Shown here: positions 11,146 through 19,810 of the stretch, piece by piece
Numbering within the stretch: the first letter of the stretch is position 1
Layout: each line of letters starts with the position of its first letter
From: Rhodococcus sp. IEGM 1409
Lineage (GTDB): Bacteria > Actinomycetota > Actinomycetes > Mycobacteriales > Mycobacteriaceae
DNA: 64,000 nt
Direction of reading: 5' to 3'
Assembly (NCBI RefSeq): GCF_030056735.1
Contig: NZ_JASHKN010000012.1
Location: forward strand, 62,001-126,000
The notes under the pieces: model-generated
Seen by the model: only the letters and a program-made list of their open reading frames with translations
Database searches by the model: none
Told to the model about the DNA's origin: nothing
Translations under genes and position numbers: made by a program

Positions 11146-13278
11146 TCAGCCCCTAACCGTCAAGTCGTAGAGGGTTACTCCGTCCACCGTTGTGGCGGTG
11201 AAGTTTTCGGTCACCCATGTCGAGATAGCGGTAGCGGTGCCCTCGGCGTTCATGCCGCCACCCATCCCACCGCCCGCGATGAAGAAGTGAATCTTGCCCT
11301 CTGCCACGTACTGCTGGAACTGCGCGAGAGTCGGGGACGGATCGCTCCCGTTGAACCCTCCGATAGCCATGACCGGTGACTGCGTCGCAAGCTGATAACC
11401 CGAGGCACTGTTGGACCCGATTGCCGCGGCTACCCACGTGAACTGGTCGGAGTTCTCTTCAAGTGTGGACACAACAGCGGCTCCCGGCGTGCTGCCCTGA
11501 AGTAGACCACCGGCACCGCCGCCGCCCATTGCGCCTCGTGTTCCGTCAGTGGCCGATGTGGTGCCGCCCGGAGTTGTTGCACCACCGGGCATCTGGCCCA
11601 TTGCTGCAGGTGGCGTTCCGTCCGTCCGACGGTTACCGCCATCAGCCGTGCCACCGAATCCGCCGAATCCTCCACGGCCACCGCCGGGCCCGCCCATTCC
11701 ACCTTCGACGCTCGGTCCGGCCGAAACGATGGAACCGGTATGCGGAGTGTTGATGGTGTCGATCGCGTAGGCAGTCGGACCCGCCAGGCCGGTGAAGATC
11801 GCCGCGAGAATCGCTGCCACGGCCAGTCGACCTCTCGACACCGCGGGAATCAGCACTGCCACGGCAGCGACAACGCCGACTACCAGAATGGCCCACCTGA
11901 GCCACGGTACGAATGAAGGCGAACGCCCGAGCAGTACCCACGCCATCGCGACGGTTACGGCCAATGACACCGCCAGAATGATGCGAACCCAGAGGACGTC
12001 ACGATGACGCCACGCCAATACGGATCCCGAACCGATCAGTGCGGCGATCGCCGGCGCCAGCGCAACGGTGTAGTAAGCGTGGAAGATTCCCGCCATGAAA
12101 CTGAAGGTCAGTCCGGTCACCAACAGCCACAGACCCCAGACGATGAACGAGGCGCGCTGTGTGTCGACGCGCGGAGCCTTGCCTCGCAGCACGATTCCAG
12201 CCACCAGAAGTATCAGTGCGGCAGGAATCAACCAGGCAATCTGCCCGCCCTGGGCAGATTCGAACAGGCGCGCAATGCCGGTACTCCCCCACATACCGCC
12301 ACCGGCCCCACCACCTGGAGCCATACCGCCTGTTGTCATACCACCTGCTGCCTCGCCCATTCCGGGGAAGCCTCCCGCAGCAGCGCCGGCCGCAGCATCA
12401 CCAGCACCGCGCATTCCGCCGCCGCCGCCGACGCTTCCTGTCTCGTTGCCGCTCAAGCGTCCGAGTCCGTTGTAACCGAGCGTCAGTTCGAGAATCGAAT
12501 TGTTCTGCGAACCACCGATCCATGGACGTGAATCGGCAGGCCACAGTTCGACGATTGCCAACCACCATCCGGCGGAAACGATCAGCCCGCCTAGTGCAGC
12601 GAACAGTTGAAGTACCCGCTTACCCAGTTTCGGCGGTCCGGCGATCAGATAGGTGAGTGCCAGTGGCGGAACCACCAACATGACCTGCAATTGCTTTGTC
12701 AGGAAACCGAATCCGCAGAAGACGCCGACCAACACGAGCCAGCGGGTGCGGCCGTCCTGCACGGCGCGCATCATCGCCCACACTGCTGCGATCATCAGAA
12801 GCACCAGCAAGGCATCCGGGTTGTTGAACCGGAACATCAGCGCCGCTACGGGAGTGAGGGCCAGCACCAACCCGGCGAGGAGTCCGGCTGCCGCCCCGAA
12901 GTACCGTCGAACCGTTCCCCACAACAGCGCGACCGATCCGACACCGAGCAGCGCCTGCGGCACCAACATCGCCCAGGAGTTGAGTCCGAAGATGCGAACT
13001 GACAACGACATCAACCACAGGGACATCGGCGGCTTGTCGACGGTGATCGAGTTCGCAGCGTCCGAAGAGCCGAAGAAGAAGGCTTTCCACGACACCGAAC
13101 CTGCCTGTACCGCAGCGGCATAGAACGAGTTGGCCCATCCGGACGCACCCAGGCCCCAGATGTAGGCGACTCCGGTCCCCACCAACAGCACTCCGAGCGC
13201 CCACGGTTCCCAGCGCACCTGACGCTGAGGTTCCGGCGCCGGCACCGGCGCGGCCAATCTCTCTGCAGTAGCGGTCAT
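11146..13278 (-). CDS. Polytopic GT39/ArnT-like glycosyltransferase
   Basis: A 710-residue membrane protein with about ten or more transmembrane segments. The N-terminal loop has SFYAAAVQAGSVSW and DKPPMSLW, the pattern of PMT/ArnT-type enzymes that move sugars from polyprenyl-phosphate carriers onto targets on the outer face of the membrane. Two regions are very rich in Gly, Met and Ala: one near residues 275-325 and one near 525-600. The C-terminal soluble part resembles a small ligand-binding domain. The start ATG overlaps the stop of the upstream GT2 gene (ATGA), and AGGAG precedes it, so the two proteins are translationally coupled: one makes the lipid-linked sugar, the other uses it. 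Confidence 0.82.
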   Translation of the reverse strand: MTATAERLAAPVPAPEPQRQVRWEPWALGVLLVGTGVAYIWGLGASGWANSFYAAAVQAGSVSWKAFFFGSSDAANSITVDKPPMSLWLMSLSVRIFGLNSWAMLVPQALLGVGSVALLWGTVRRYFGAAAGLLAGLVLALTPVAALMFRFNNPDALLVLLMIAAVWAMMRAVQDGRTRWLVLVGVFCGFGFLTKQLQVMLVVPPLALTYLIAGPPKLGKRVLQLFAALGGLIVSAGWWLAIVELWPADSRPWIGGSQNNSILELTLGYNGLGRLSGNETGSVGGGGGMRGAGDAAAGAAAGGFPGMGEAAGGMTTGGMAPGGGAGGGMWGSTGIARLFESAQGGQIAWLIPAALILLVAGIVLRGKAPRVDTQRASFIVWGLWLLVTGLTFSFMAGIFHAYYTVALAPAIAALIGSGSVLAWRHRDVLWVRIILAVSLAVTVAMAWVLLGRSPSFVPWLRWAILVVGVVAAVAVLIPAVSRGRLAVAAILAAIFTGLAGPTAYAIDTINTPHTGSIVSAGPSVEGGMGGPGGGRGGFGGFGGTADGGNRRTDGTPPAAMGQMPGGATTPGGTTSATDGTRGAMGGGGAGGLLQGSTPGAAVVSTLEENSDQFTWVAAAIGSNSASGYQLATQSPVMAIGGFNGSDPSPTLAQFQQYVAEGKIHFFIAGGGMGGGMNAEGTATAISTWVTENFTATTVDGVTLYDLTVRG

Positions 13279-14516
13279 CGATTAGCTCCTACGGGTTGTG
13301 CGGTGCGAAACACCCAGCGCAGTGCGATGAATCGACTCACTGTGGCAACAAGATTGGCAATGACGAGTACAGCAAGCTCGACGTGTTTGGACGCATCGGG
13401 CGCCACAACGTCGAGCACGAACAACGATCCGCTGGTGAGCAGCAAGCCGAACCCGAATACGAGCAGGCCCTGCATTTGGTGACGGGCGGATCCTTCCGAC
13501 CCCCGGATACCGAAGGTAAAGGCTCGATTAGCGGCGGTGTTGAACACCGCGGTCACCAGCAATGCGACGGCGTTGGCCCACTGCGCTCCCATAATCGAGT
13601 GCAGCGCGAGATAGAGCAGCGCGTACGCAAGCGTAGAAATGACTCCCACCACGGCAAACCGTGAGAGTTGCCCGACCATGCCTCGCGGAACACCCGGAAC
13701 CAACGGTTCACGGCCGAAACTCGCCCTCAGCTCGGCCAGTGGGAGTGAGCCGGTCGAGAGTGCACGGCCGACGCGAACCACACCTTTGAGGTCGGCGACT
13801 GCCGTGGCGACGATGTCTACCCGGCTGTCCGGGTCGTCCACCCAGTCGACGGGGACCTCGTGAATTCGCATTCCGGCCCGCTCTGCCAGCACCAGCAATT
13901 CGGTGTCGAAGAACCACCCGGTGTCCTCCACCAGCGGAAGTAGTTGCCGCGCAACGTCGACGCGCATGGCTTTGAAACCACACTGGGCGTCGGTGAAGCG
14001 AGCATGCAGTGCGCTGCGGAGGATCAGGTTGTAACTACGCGAGATGAATTCACGCTTGGGGCCACGGACCACGCGGGACGAACGCGCCAACCGGGAACCG
14101 ATGGCAATGTCCGAGTGCCCCGAGAGCAGCGGAGCAATCAATGGCATCAGAGCGTTGAGATCGGTCGAGAGATCGACGTCCATGTACGCGACCACGTCCG
14201 CGTCGGAGTCGCTCCACACCTGCCGCAGTGCTCGACCACGGCCCTTCGCATCCAGGTGAACGACGCGGACGTCGTCGAATTCTTCGGCGAGGGAACGTGC
14301 GAGCGCCAAGGTGCCGTCGACGCTGGCGTTGTCCGCGATGGTAATTCGCGCAGAAAATGGCACCTGCGTGCGTAAATGATGGCGCAAGCGGCGCACGCAC
14401 GTCTCGAGGCCCGCCTCTTCGTTGTATACCGGGACGACCACGTCCAGCACTACAGTCGTCGCGGAGAACTCCCCGGCGTCCGTGCTACCCGCGGTCTGCA
14501 TGGCTTCTGTCGTCAT
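13275..14516 (-). CDS. GT2 polyprenyl-phosphate glycosyltransferase fused to a GtrA-type flippase domain
   Basis: The N-terminal half is a family 2 glycosyltransferase: DVVVPVYNEE, the nucleotide-sugar DNAS motif and YMDVDLSTDL, as in dolichyl-phosphate mannose synthase-like enzymes. The C-terminal part (from about residue 295) has four hydrophobic segments with LSRFAVVGVISTLAY and FNTAANRAFTF, typical of GtrA proteins. The fusion probably makes a polyprenyl-phosphate sugar and moves it across the membrane for the downstream GT39 enzyme. I start at the ATG at 14516, preceded by AGGAC; the 21 codons further upstream lack a ribosome site. Confidence 0.85.
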   Translation of the reverse strand: MTTEAMQTAGSTDAGEFSATTVVLDVVVPVYNEEAGLETCVRRLRHHLRTQVPFSARITIADNASVDGTLALARSLAEEFDDVRVVHLDAKGRGRALRQVWSDSDADVVAYMDVDLSTDLNALMPLIAPLLSGHSDIAIGSRLARSSRVVRGPKREFISRSYNLILRSALHARFTDAQCGFKAMRVDVARQLLPLVEDTGWFFDTELLVLAERAGMRIHEVPVDWVDDPDSRVDIVATAVADLKGVVRVGRALSTGSLPLAELRASFGREPLVPGVPRGMVGQLSRFAVVGVISTLAYALLYLALHSIMGAQWANAVALLVTAVFNTAANRAFTFGIRGSEGSARHQMQGLLVFGFGLLLTSGSLFVLDVVAPDASKHVELAVLVIANLVATVSRFIALRWVFRTAQPVGANR

Positions 14517-14603
14517 GCGTCCTAGATTTGTCGGGCCGGCTCCGACGAACCTGCGTCCAGCCTGGGAGTTTCCTGGCAACCGGACGCGGGCTAATCTCGG
14601 GGT

Positions 14604-15032
14604 ATGCCTTCAGTCTTCAGCGCCATCATCAACGGGGATCTACCAGGACGTTTCGTGTGGGAGGACGACGACGTTGTCGCGTTCCTGACCATCGCACCGG
14701 TAACGCAGGGTCACGTACTCGTCGTACCGCGAGCCGAGGTCGATCAGTGGCAGGACGTAGATCCTGAACTCTTTGCCAAGGTCACCGCGGTTGCCCGCAC
14801 CCTGGGTCAGGCTGTGAGGAAGGCGTTCGACGCGCCTCGGGCCGGTCTCCTCATCGCAGGTCTGGAAGTTCCGCATCTGCACGTTCACGTCTTCCCCGCA
14901 TACGACATGGGGAACTTCGACATCAGTGGCGCCGACACTTCGCCGTCACCCGAATCTCTCGACGAGGCGCAGACCGAACTCAAGTCGGCACTACGCGACC
15001 TCGGCTTCGAGGCAACTGTCTCGACTCGTTGA
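14604..15032 (+). CDS. HIT-family nucleotide hydrolase/transferase
   Basis: A 142-residue histidine-triad protein. The active-site motif HLHVHVFP lies near residues 92-99, with the expected upstream strand [16 protein letters not shown] proteins hydrolyse dinucleotides or AMP conjugates in the cytoplasm; the exact substrate is not known. The length is right for a single-domain HIT protein. It diverges from the glycosyltransferase operon and is followed by a hairpin terminator. Confidence 0.88.
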   Translation: MPSVFSAIINGDLPGRFVWEDDDVVAFLTIAPVTQGHVLVVPRAEVDQWQDVDPELFAKVTAVARTLGQAVRKAFDAPRAGLLIAGLEVPHLHVHVFPAYDMGNFDISGADTSPSPESLDEAQTELKSALRDLGFEATVSTR

Positions 15033-15076
15033 TCGCGTACCTTCGACCGAATTTCGCTGGCCGATAACTGGACTCC

Positions 15077-15107
15077 CCGCCGCAGCCTCCAACTGAGGTT
15101 GCGGCGG
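15077..15107 (+). terminator. Hairpin after the HIT gene
   Basis: A 13-bp GC-rich stem with one G-U pair (15077-15089 with 15095-15107) lies 45 bases after the HIT stop. No clear T run follows. Confidence 0.55.
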
Positions 15108-15220
15108 TCGCATTTGTCGCTCCTACCGACCGTGACCTGCGATTGCACACCGAACAGTCCGTTTCGCGCTGTCGCGCGAGCACGAGTTTCGCTGCTACCG
15201 TGGGGCGCCGGTCCGGGACC

Positions 15221-15230
15221 TAGGGCCCTA
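15221..15230. promoter_or_regulatory. Palindrome upstream of the TetR gene, possible operator
   Basis: TAGGGCCCTA is a perfect 10-bp palindrome 40 bases before the TetR start, followed shortly by ACTAGT. Autoregulation is common in this family, so it is a candidate operator. No known consensus is matched. Confidence 0.3.
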
Positions 15231-15270
15231 AAACTAGTTCACGTATTAACAGTCGGAGGACAAGGGAGCA

Positions 15271-15906
15271 ATGCAGGAACGTGCCAAGATCAGTCGGCGT
15301 CAGATTCTTCGTGGCGCTGCCGATCGGTTCGAAGTCACGGGGTACGGCAGCACGAGCATGAACGACATCGTGTCCGCGGCGCAGATGACCAAGGGCGCGG
15401 TCTATTTCCACTTCTCGTCCAAAGACGAATTGGCTCAAGCTGTCATCGAAGAACAGCACCAGATCTCGATCACCGCCTTCACCGCAGTTGCAGCCACGGG
15501 CGCACCGGCACTGGAACAGCTCGTCATGGTGTGCCACGAGATGGGCCGCCAACTTGTCGCGGACCCGATTGTTCGTGCGGGAGTCCGGCTTACCCTCGAA
15601 TTGGCCTCTGCCGACGGTTCGCAAGGCCCGTACCTCGCGTGGATCCGCGAGCTTCGAAAACTGGCCGAGGCCGCGAAGCGCGAAGGCGATATCCGCGACG
15701 ACGTGGATCCGGAATCGGTGGGCCGCGTGGCAATCTCGGCATTCACCGGCGTTCAACTGGTTTCGAACGTGCTCACCAGGCGAAGCGATTTGGACGACCG
15801 CATCGACGAGTTGTTCACTCTTCTGCTGGCCGGCGTCGTCTCCGACAAGCGCCGCGGCGATGTCGACAGCCTTGTCCGCTGCCGGCTCGAAACATACGCT
15901 TCCTGA
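15271..15906 (+). CDS. TetR-family regulator, gamma-butyrolactone-receptor-like
   Basis: A 211-residue TetR regulator. The DNA-binding domain runs from about residue 8 to 55 and contains GYGSTSMNDIV and MTKGAVYFHFSSKDELA. The YFHFxSK signature is typical of the ScbR/ArpA group, which bind autoregulator butyrolactones in streptomycetes. The ligand-binding helices follow with normal length. The start has AGGGAG upstream. No butyrolactone synthase gene lies next to it, so the ligand is open. Confidence 0.8.
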   Translation: MQERAKISRRQILRGAADRFEVTGYGSTSMNDIVSAAQMTKGAVYFHFSSKDELAQAVIEEQHQISITAFTAVAATGAPALEQLVMVCHEMGRQLVADPIVRAGVRLTLELASADGSQGPYLAWIRELRKLAEAAKREGDIRDDVDPESVGRVAISAFTGVQLVSNVLTRRSDLDDRIDELFTLLLAGVVSDKRRGDVDSLVRCRLETYAS

Positions 15907-16059
15907 TCTGGAACACCCCGACGCCCGGATGATTCGGCATATCCGCACCGAACCTTTCGGTCAGCTTCGTCGATTCGTACAAGACCCCCCGTCGTCGACT
16001 CACTATCGTCGAATCCACGAATAACCCAGATATACGGATACCGACGAAGGGCTTCTCGA

Positions 16060-16956
16060 ATGACCGAAACTGCCACGTACGTTGAGAGCGCACAGCAGGA
16101 GATCGCTTCTGTACTGGCCGAAGCGAAGACCGATGCGTTCGTCCACGCACGCGACATCGATTCCGGCGAAGAGTTCGGCTACGGCGCTGACGAAGGTGTC
16201 ATCCTCGCCTCCGTTTTCAAGATTCCTGTCGTACTCCAGTACGCCCGTGAAGTAGCGGCAGGCACCCTTGATCCGACCGAGCACGCCACGGTGACCGCCG
16301 AGTTCCGCTCCGGCGGCATCGGTATCGGCGGTTGCGCCGACGATGTCACCGCCAGCTGGCGAGACCTCGCTCTGCTCATGATGAGCTTCAGCGACAACGC
16401 CGCCACGGATTTCTTGTTCGAGCGTCTCGGACTCGACAACATCGTCGCAACGCTGCGTGAGCTCGGTTTGGAGAAGACCAACTTGGTCCGTGACTGCCGC
16501 GGTCTGTTCAAATCGGTCTACGACGACCTCGGAGTCGACAAGGGCACCTTGCTTGAAATGCCTCCGATCGAAATTCTCCGGACGATTTCCGTCATGGATC
16601 CGGCCCGCTCCAACTCCAGCACCCCTCGTGAGATCACAATGTTGCTGGCTGCAATCTGGAGGGACGAAGCCGGCCCCGCATCGGCCTGCGAAGAGGTCCG
16701 AACGATCATGAGCAAGCAGGTCTGGCCGCACCGCCTTTCATCTGGTTTCCCCGACGAGGTCACCGTCGCTGCCAAGACCGGAACGCTGGGATTGGTACGA
16801 AACGAAGCCGGCGTCGTGGCGTACCCGGACGGTAAGCGTTACGCCGTCGGCGTCTTCACCAAGTCCCACGCACTCACTCATCGCGCCCCGAAGATCGATG
16901 CCTCGATCGGAACCGTCGGCCGCATCGCTGTCGAAGCACTTCGCAACAACAGCTGA
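16060..16956 (+). CDS. Cytoplasmic class A beta-lactamase-fold serine hydrolase
   Basis: A 298-residue protein of the class A beta-lactamase/serine hydrolase family. The catalytic SxxK is S51-V-F-K54, an SDN motif occurs in MMSFSDNAATD and a KTG triad in AAKTGTLG. No signal peptide or lipobox is seen; the N-terminus is acidic and soluble, so the protein should stay in the cytoplasm, which is unusual for a drug-resistance beta-lactamase. An AAGGG sequence precedes the ATG. It lies after the TetR gene, but the 153-base gap suggests its own promoter. A role in peptide or amide hydrolysis is more likely than drug resistance. Confidence 0.75.
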   Translation: MTETATYVESAQQEIASVLAEAKTDAFVHARDIDSGEEFGYGADEGVILASVFKIPVVLQYAREVAAGTLDPTEHATVTAEFRSGGIGIGGCADDVTASWRDLALLMMSFSDNAATDFLFERLGLDNIVATLRELGLEKTNLVRDCRGLFKSVYDDLGVDKGTLLEMPPIEILRTISVMDPARSNSSTPREITMLLAAIWRDEAGPASACEEVRTIMSKQVWPHRLSSGFPDEVTVAAKTGTLGLVRNEAGVVAYPDGKRYAVGVFTKSHALTHRAPKIDASIGTVGRIAVEALRNNS

Positions 16957-16973
16957 CCGGTATCCGCTGACAG

Positions 16974-17015
16974 AAAATGCGGGTCGCGCCGAGAAACCGG
17001 CGCGACCCGCATTTT
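16974..17015. terminator. Strong bidirectional terminator
   Basis: A 17-bp perfect stem (16974-16990 with 16999-17015) flanked by AAAA and TTTTT serves the beta-lactamase-fold gene on the plus strand and the PucR gene on the minus strand. Confidence 0.92.
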
Positions 17016-17027
17016 TCGGCTCTCGAA

Positions 17028-18647
17028 CTAGCGTGGACCGCGCAGACGAAGATGCACCATCAACCGGAAGCGAACGTTGGGGTCGTCGAGATCCAACGCG
17101 GCCATTCCCTTCAACTTGCTGAGGCGATACCGAAAGGTGTTGGGGTGCACGTGCAATGACGCCGCGGCGTCACCGACGTCACCGAAGGCGTTGAGCCACG
17201 CATCGAGGGTGTCGACGAACGAGGTCGCATGGGCAGCGTCGTGGCTGGCGATCGCCTCGATGGGCCCGAGGTCCGAGAATCCTTCGGCTGCAGCTTCCGA
17301 CGCGATCTCCAACAGAATGGCGTCGACGTGGACACTGCTGAAAGTGGCGACGCTGCCCGACGCTCGTCCCGCCAACAACACTTCGAGGGCATGTTCGGCG
17401 TCGCGCTTCGATCGGCTCAACTGGGCCGGTCTCGTCACGACCCGGCCGATCCCGATGATCGTGTCGCCGGATGCTCCGGTACGGTCCAGGAAATCCGAGG
17501 CCACACGGAACGCCTGCAGCTCGGCTTCTGCCGGGGAATGCCCTCGCACAGACAGCACCGCGTAGCCGGTTCCGTTGACCAATGCAGCCGCCGACTGCGA
17601 GTGGACCGCACCGAGGTGCATGGCCAGAGCGTCGGTCAGTCGCACCACGTGGGCGGCGTCGTCCGGCTTCGACGATCCCTCGAAAGACCTACGGCCCAAG
17701 GCCATCACGAGTGCGGGACCGGTCCCGAGGCCGAGGCGATTCATCGCGTCGACCGCACCGGACCCACCGTCGAGAAGGGTCGCGATCAGGTCTGCTCGCA
17801 GTCGACGCTCGGCGTCGGCGCCGCCGCGCAACCGCAACATCTGCAGCGCAATCAACCCGGCCGAGTCACGCAGTGCCCGCATCCGGTCCTCGGACATCGG
17901 CTCACCGGTTGCCACCCACATGGAGCCGAGGAACTCGTCGCCGGCCCGGATGGACACGGCAATACGTCCCATTTTGGTACCGAGAGTCTCCGCCGACACC
18001 CACACCGGATCGTCGCTGCGATAGAGCCGGTCGAAGACCCCTGCTTCCTCGAGCACTCGAATGTACTGGTCAGGAACCTGCCGCTCCAGAACGGTCGCGA
18101 TACGTGGACCGTCTCCTTCTTCCTGGCGGCCGGAGAAGGCGATAACCCGTGAGCTTCGATCCTCGATCGTGATCGGCGCATCCAAGAGCGCGCTGACGGC
18201 GTTGGCGAAGGCGAACAGATCGCCGGCCGGGCCACCTCCGCGTGAATGGATGTGCCCGACTTCGTTTCGGGCCGAGAGCACCGAATGAAGCAGGCTTGTC
18301 AGCTGAACCCACGAAACTCCGCGGGCCAACGTCAACACGACGACGCCGGAGGACATGATGGATTCTCGATCGGCGTCACTGACTTCGGTGGTCACTCGCG
18401 CGACCACCACGCGCACTCCGCGCTCGGCCAGGCCGGCGACGGACTCCGCGATACGTTCACCGCCGGTGATTCCGACCAGCAGAACCATGGAGTCGGGCGT
18501 CGAGGGTGAGTCGTCGTCAGGATCGTGAATGACCACCGAGGCGATCTCCTGGACCACCTCCGGATCACCGACAACCGGATTCAGCACCGTAGTTCCCACG
18601 TCTTCGAGAAGCCGCACCAAACTGATGCGAGGTCGTACGGTGCCCAC
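17028..18647 (-). CDS. PucR-family transcriptional regulator
   Basis: A 539-residue regulator. The N-terminal domain (LVRLLEDVGTTVLNPVVG) is the PucR-type sensory domain. The middle contains a GAF-like region, and the C-terminus has the PucR helix-turn-helix: DVGDAAASLHVHPNTFRYRL. Such proteins control purine, amino acid and aromatic catabolic operons. I choose the GTG at 18647 because AAGGAG lies eight bases before it; a frame-open ATG at 18719 would overlap the racemase gene and lacks a ribosome site. It lies last in a minus-strand catabolic series and is the obvious local regulator. An imperfect inverted repeat overlaps its start region. Confidence 0.85.
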   Translation of the reverse strand: MGTVRPRISLVRLLEDVGTTVLNPVVGDPEVVQEIASVVIHDPDDDSPSTPDSMVLLVGITGGERIAESVAGLAERGVRVVVARVTTEVSDADRESIMSSGVVVLTLARGVSWVQLTSLLHSVLSARNEVGHIHSRGGGPAGDLFAFANAVSALLDAPITIEDRSSRVIAFSGRQEEGDGPRIATVLERQVPDQYIRVLEEAGVFDRLYRSDDPVWVSAETLGTKMGRIAVSIRAGDEFLGSMWVATGEPMSEDRMRALRDSAGLIALQMLRLRGGADAERRLRADLIATLLDGGSGAVDAMNRLGLGTGPALVMALGRRSFEGSSKPDDAAHVVRLTDALAMHLGAVHSQSAAALVNGTGYAVLSVRGHSPAEAELQAFRVASDFLDRTGASGDTIIGIGRVVTRPAQLSRSKRDAEHALEVLLAGRASGSVATFSSVHVDAILLEIASEAAAEGFSDLGPIEAIASHDAAHATSFVDTLDAWLNAFGDVGDAAASLHVHPNTFRYRLSKLKGMAALDLDDPNVRFRLMVHLRLRGPR

Positions 18648-18653
18648 GTCTAT

Positions 18654-18681
18654 CACTCCTTCGTCCTGTGAACGAAGTGTG
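18654..18681. promoter_or_regulatory. Inverted repeat before the PucR gene
   Basis: CTTCGT (18659-18664) and ACGAAG (18672-18677) are separated by seven bases and extended by partly matching CACT/GTG flanks. It sits between the racemase stop and the PucR start and could be an autoregulatory operator. It also contains the PucR ribosome site. Confidence 0.35.
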
Positions 18682-18694
18682 TCATAGTGATTCG

Positions 18695-19810
18695 TCAAAG
18701 CCGATCCATGCCGATCCATTCGACCGAAGTGGTGATGGCTTCGAGCAGGTCAGGGATCGGTTCGACGCCGATACCCGGTCCTTCCGGAACCTTCACGTAG
18801 CCGTCGTCGAGTACGAACGGTTCGGTGATGTCTTCGGCGAAGTACCGATCGGAGGCTGACGTATCGCCTGGTAGGACAAATCCAGGAAGCGCGGCAAGAG
18901 CGACGTTGGCGGCCCGGCCGATTCCGGTCTCGAGCATTCCGCCGCACCACACGGCAATTCCGTTGGCCTTGCAGACGTCGTGGATTCGACGCGATTCGAG
19001 ATAACCGCCGACACGTCCCGGTTTGATGTTCACCACGCTGCACGCGCCGATGGCCAGCGCGTCGGCCGTGACCTTCGCGGAGGTGATCGACTCGTCGAGG
19101 CAGACGGGCGTTCGCATCATCTCGGCCAACCTGGCATGACCGCGCAGCTCCTCTTCGGGAAGCGGCTGCTCGATCAGCAGGAGGTCGAAGTCGTCGAGCC
19201 GCTGGAGATGGCGCGCGTCAGCCAAGGTGTACGCCGTGTTCGCGTCGACCTGGAGGAGTACGTCGTCGCCGAACCGCTCGCGGACTGCGCGAACCGGCTC
19301 GATGTCCCAGCCCGATTCGATTTTCAGTTTGATGCGTAGGTATCCGGCGTCGAGGAAGCCGCCTACCTCCTCGAGCAGTTCGTCGATCGAATTCTTGATA
19401 CCCACCGAGACACCCGCGGGTACCCGATCGACCACTGCGCCGAGATACGAGGACAGGCTCGTCCCGGCGGCGCGCAATTCGGCGTCGAGGAAGGCGGTTT
19501 CCAGGGCAGCTTTGGCCATCGGGTGTCCGGCGAACTGTTCCATCGTCGCGCTCAGTGCGTGCACGTCGGGATCGGTGAGTTCACCCAGAGACGGAATCAG
19601 GAACTTGCGAAGGACTTCGGCGGCGCCGTCCGTGTATTCGGAGCAGTAGCGAGGCTCGGACATCGCTACGCACTCGCCCCAGCCTTCCGACTCCGAGGTG
19701 ACGACCTTGACGAACAACACGTCCTTGGTGGTCTCTGTGCCGAACGAGGTTCGAAACGGCGCCTTCAACGGCATTGCCGCCCGGCGTAATTCAACTCCGT
19801 CGACCTTCAC
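18695..19810 (-). CDS. N-acylamino acid racemase / o-succinylbenzoate synthase-like enzyme
   Basis: A 371-residue enolase-superfamily protein of the NAAAR/OSBS branch. Visible residues are the KxK base (RIKLKIES), metal ligands in VDANTAYT, the E of LIEQPLP, the D of CLDESI and the second lysine in VNIKPGRVGG. The start is a GTG that overlaps the upstream stop (GTGA) with GGAGG in front. OSBS makes a menaquinone precursor, but no men genes are near, whereas acylase, carboxypeptidase and D-aminopeptidase genes are. Racemisation of N-acyl amino acids is therefore the better guess. Confidence 0.82.
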   Translation of the reverse strand: MKVDGVELRRAAMPLKAPFRTSFGTETTKDVLFVKVVTSESEGWGECVAMSEPRYCSEYTDGAAEVLRKFLIPSLGELTDPDVHALSATMEQFAGHPMAKAALETAFLDAELRAAGTSLSSYLGAVVDRVPAGVSVGIKNSIDELLEEVGGFLDAGYLRIKLKIESGWDIEPVRAVRERFGDDVLLQVDANTAYTLADARHLQRLDDFDLLLIEQPLPEEELRGHARLAEMMRTPVCLDESITSAKVTADALAIGACSVVNIKPGRVGGYLESRRIHDVCKANGIAVWCGGMLETGIGRAANVALAALPGFVLPGDTSASDRYFAEDITEPFVLDDGYVKVPEGPGIGVEPIPDLLEAITTSVEWIGMDRL

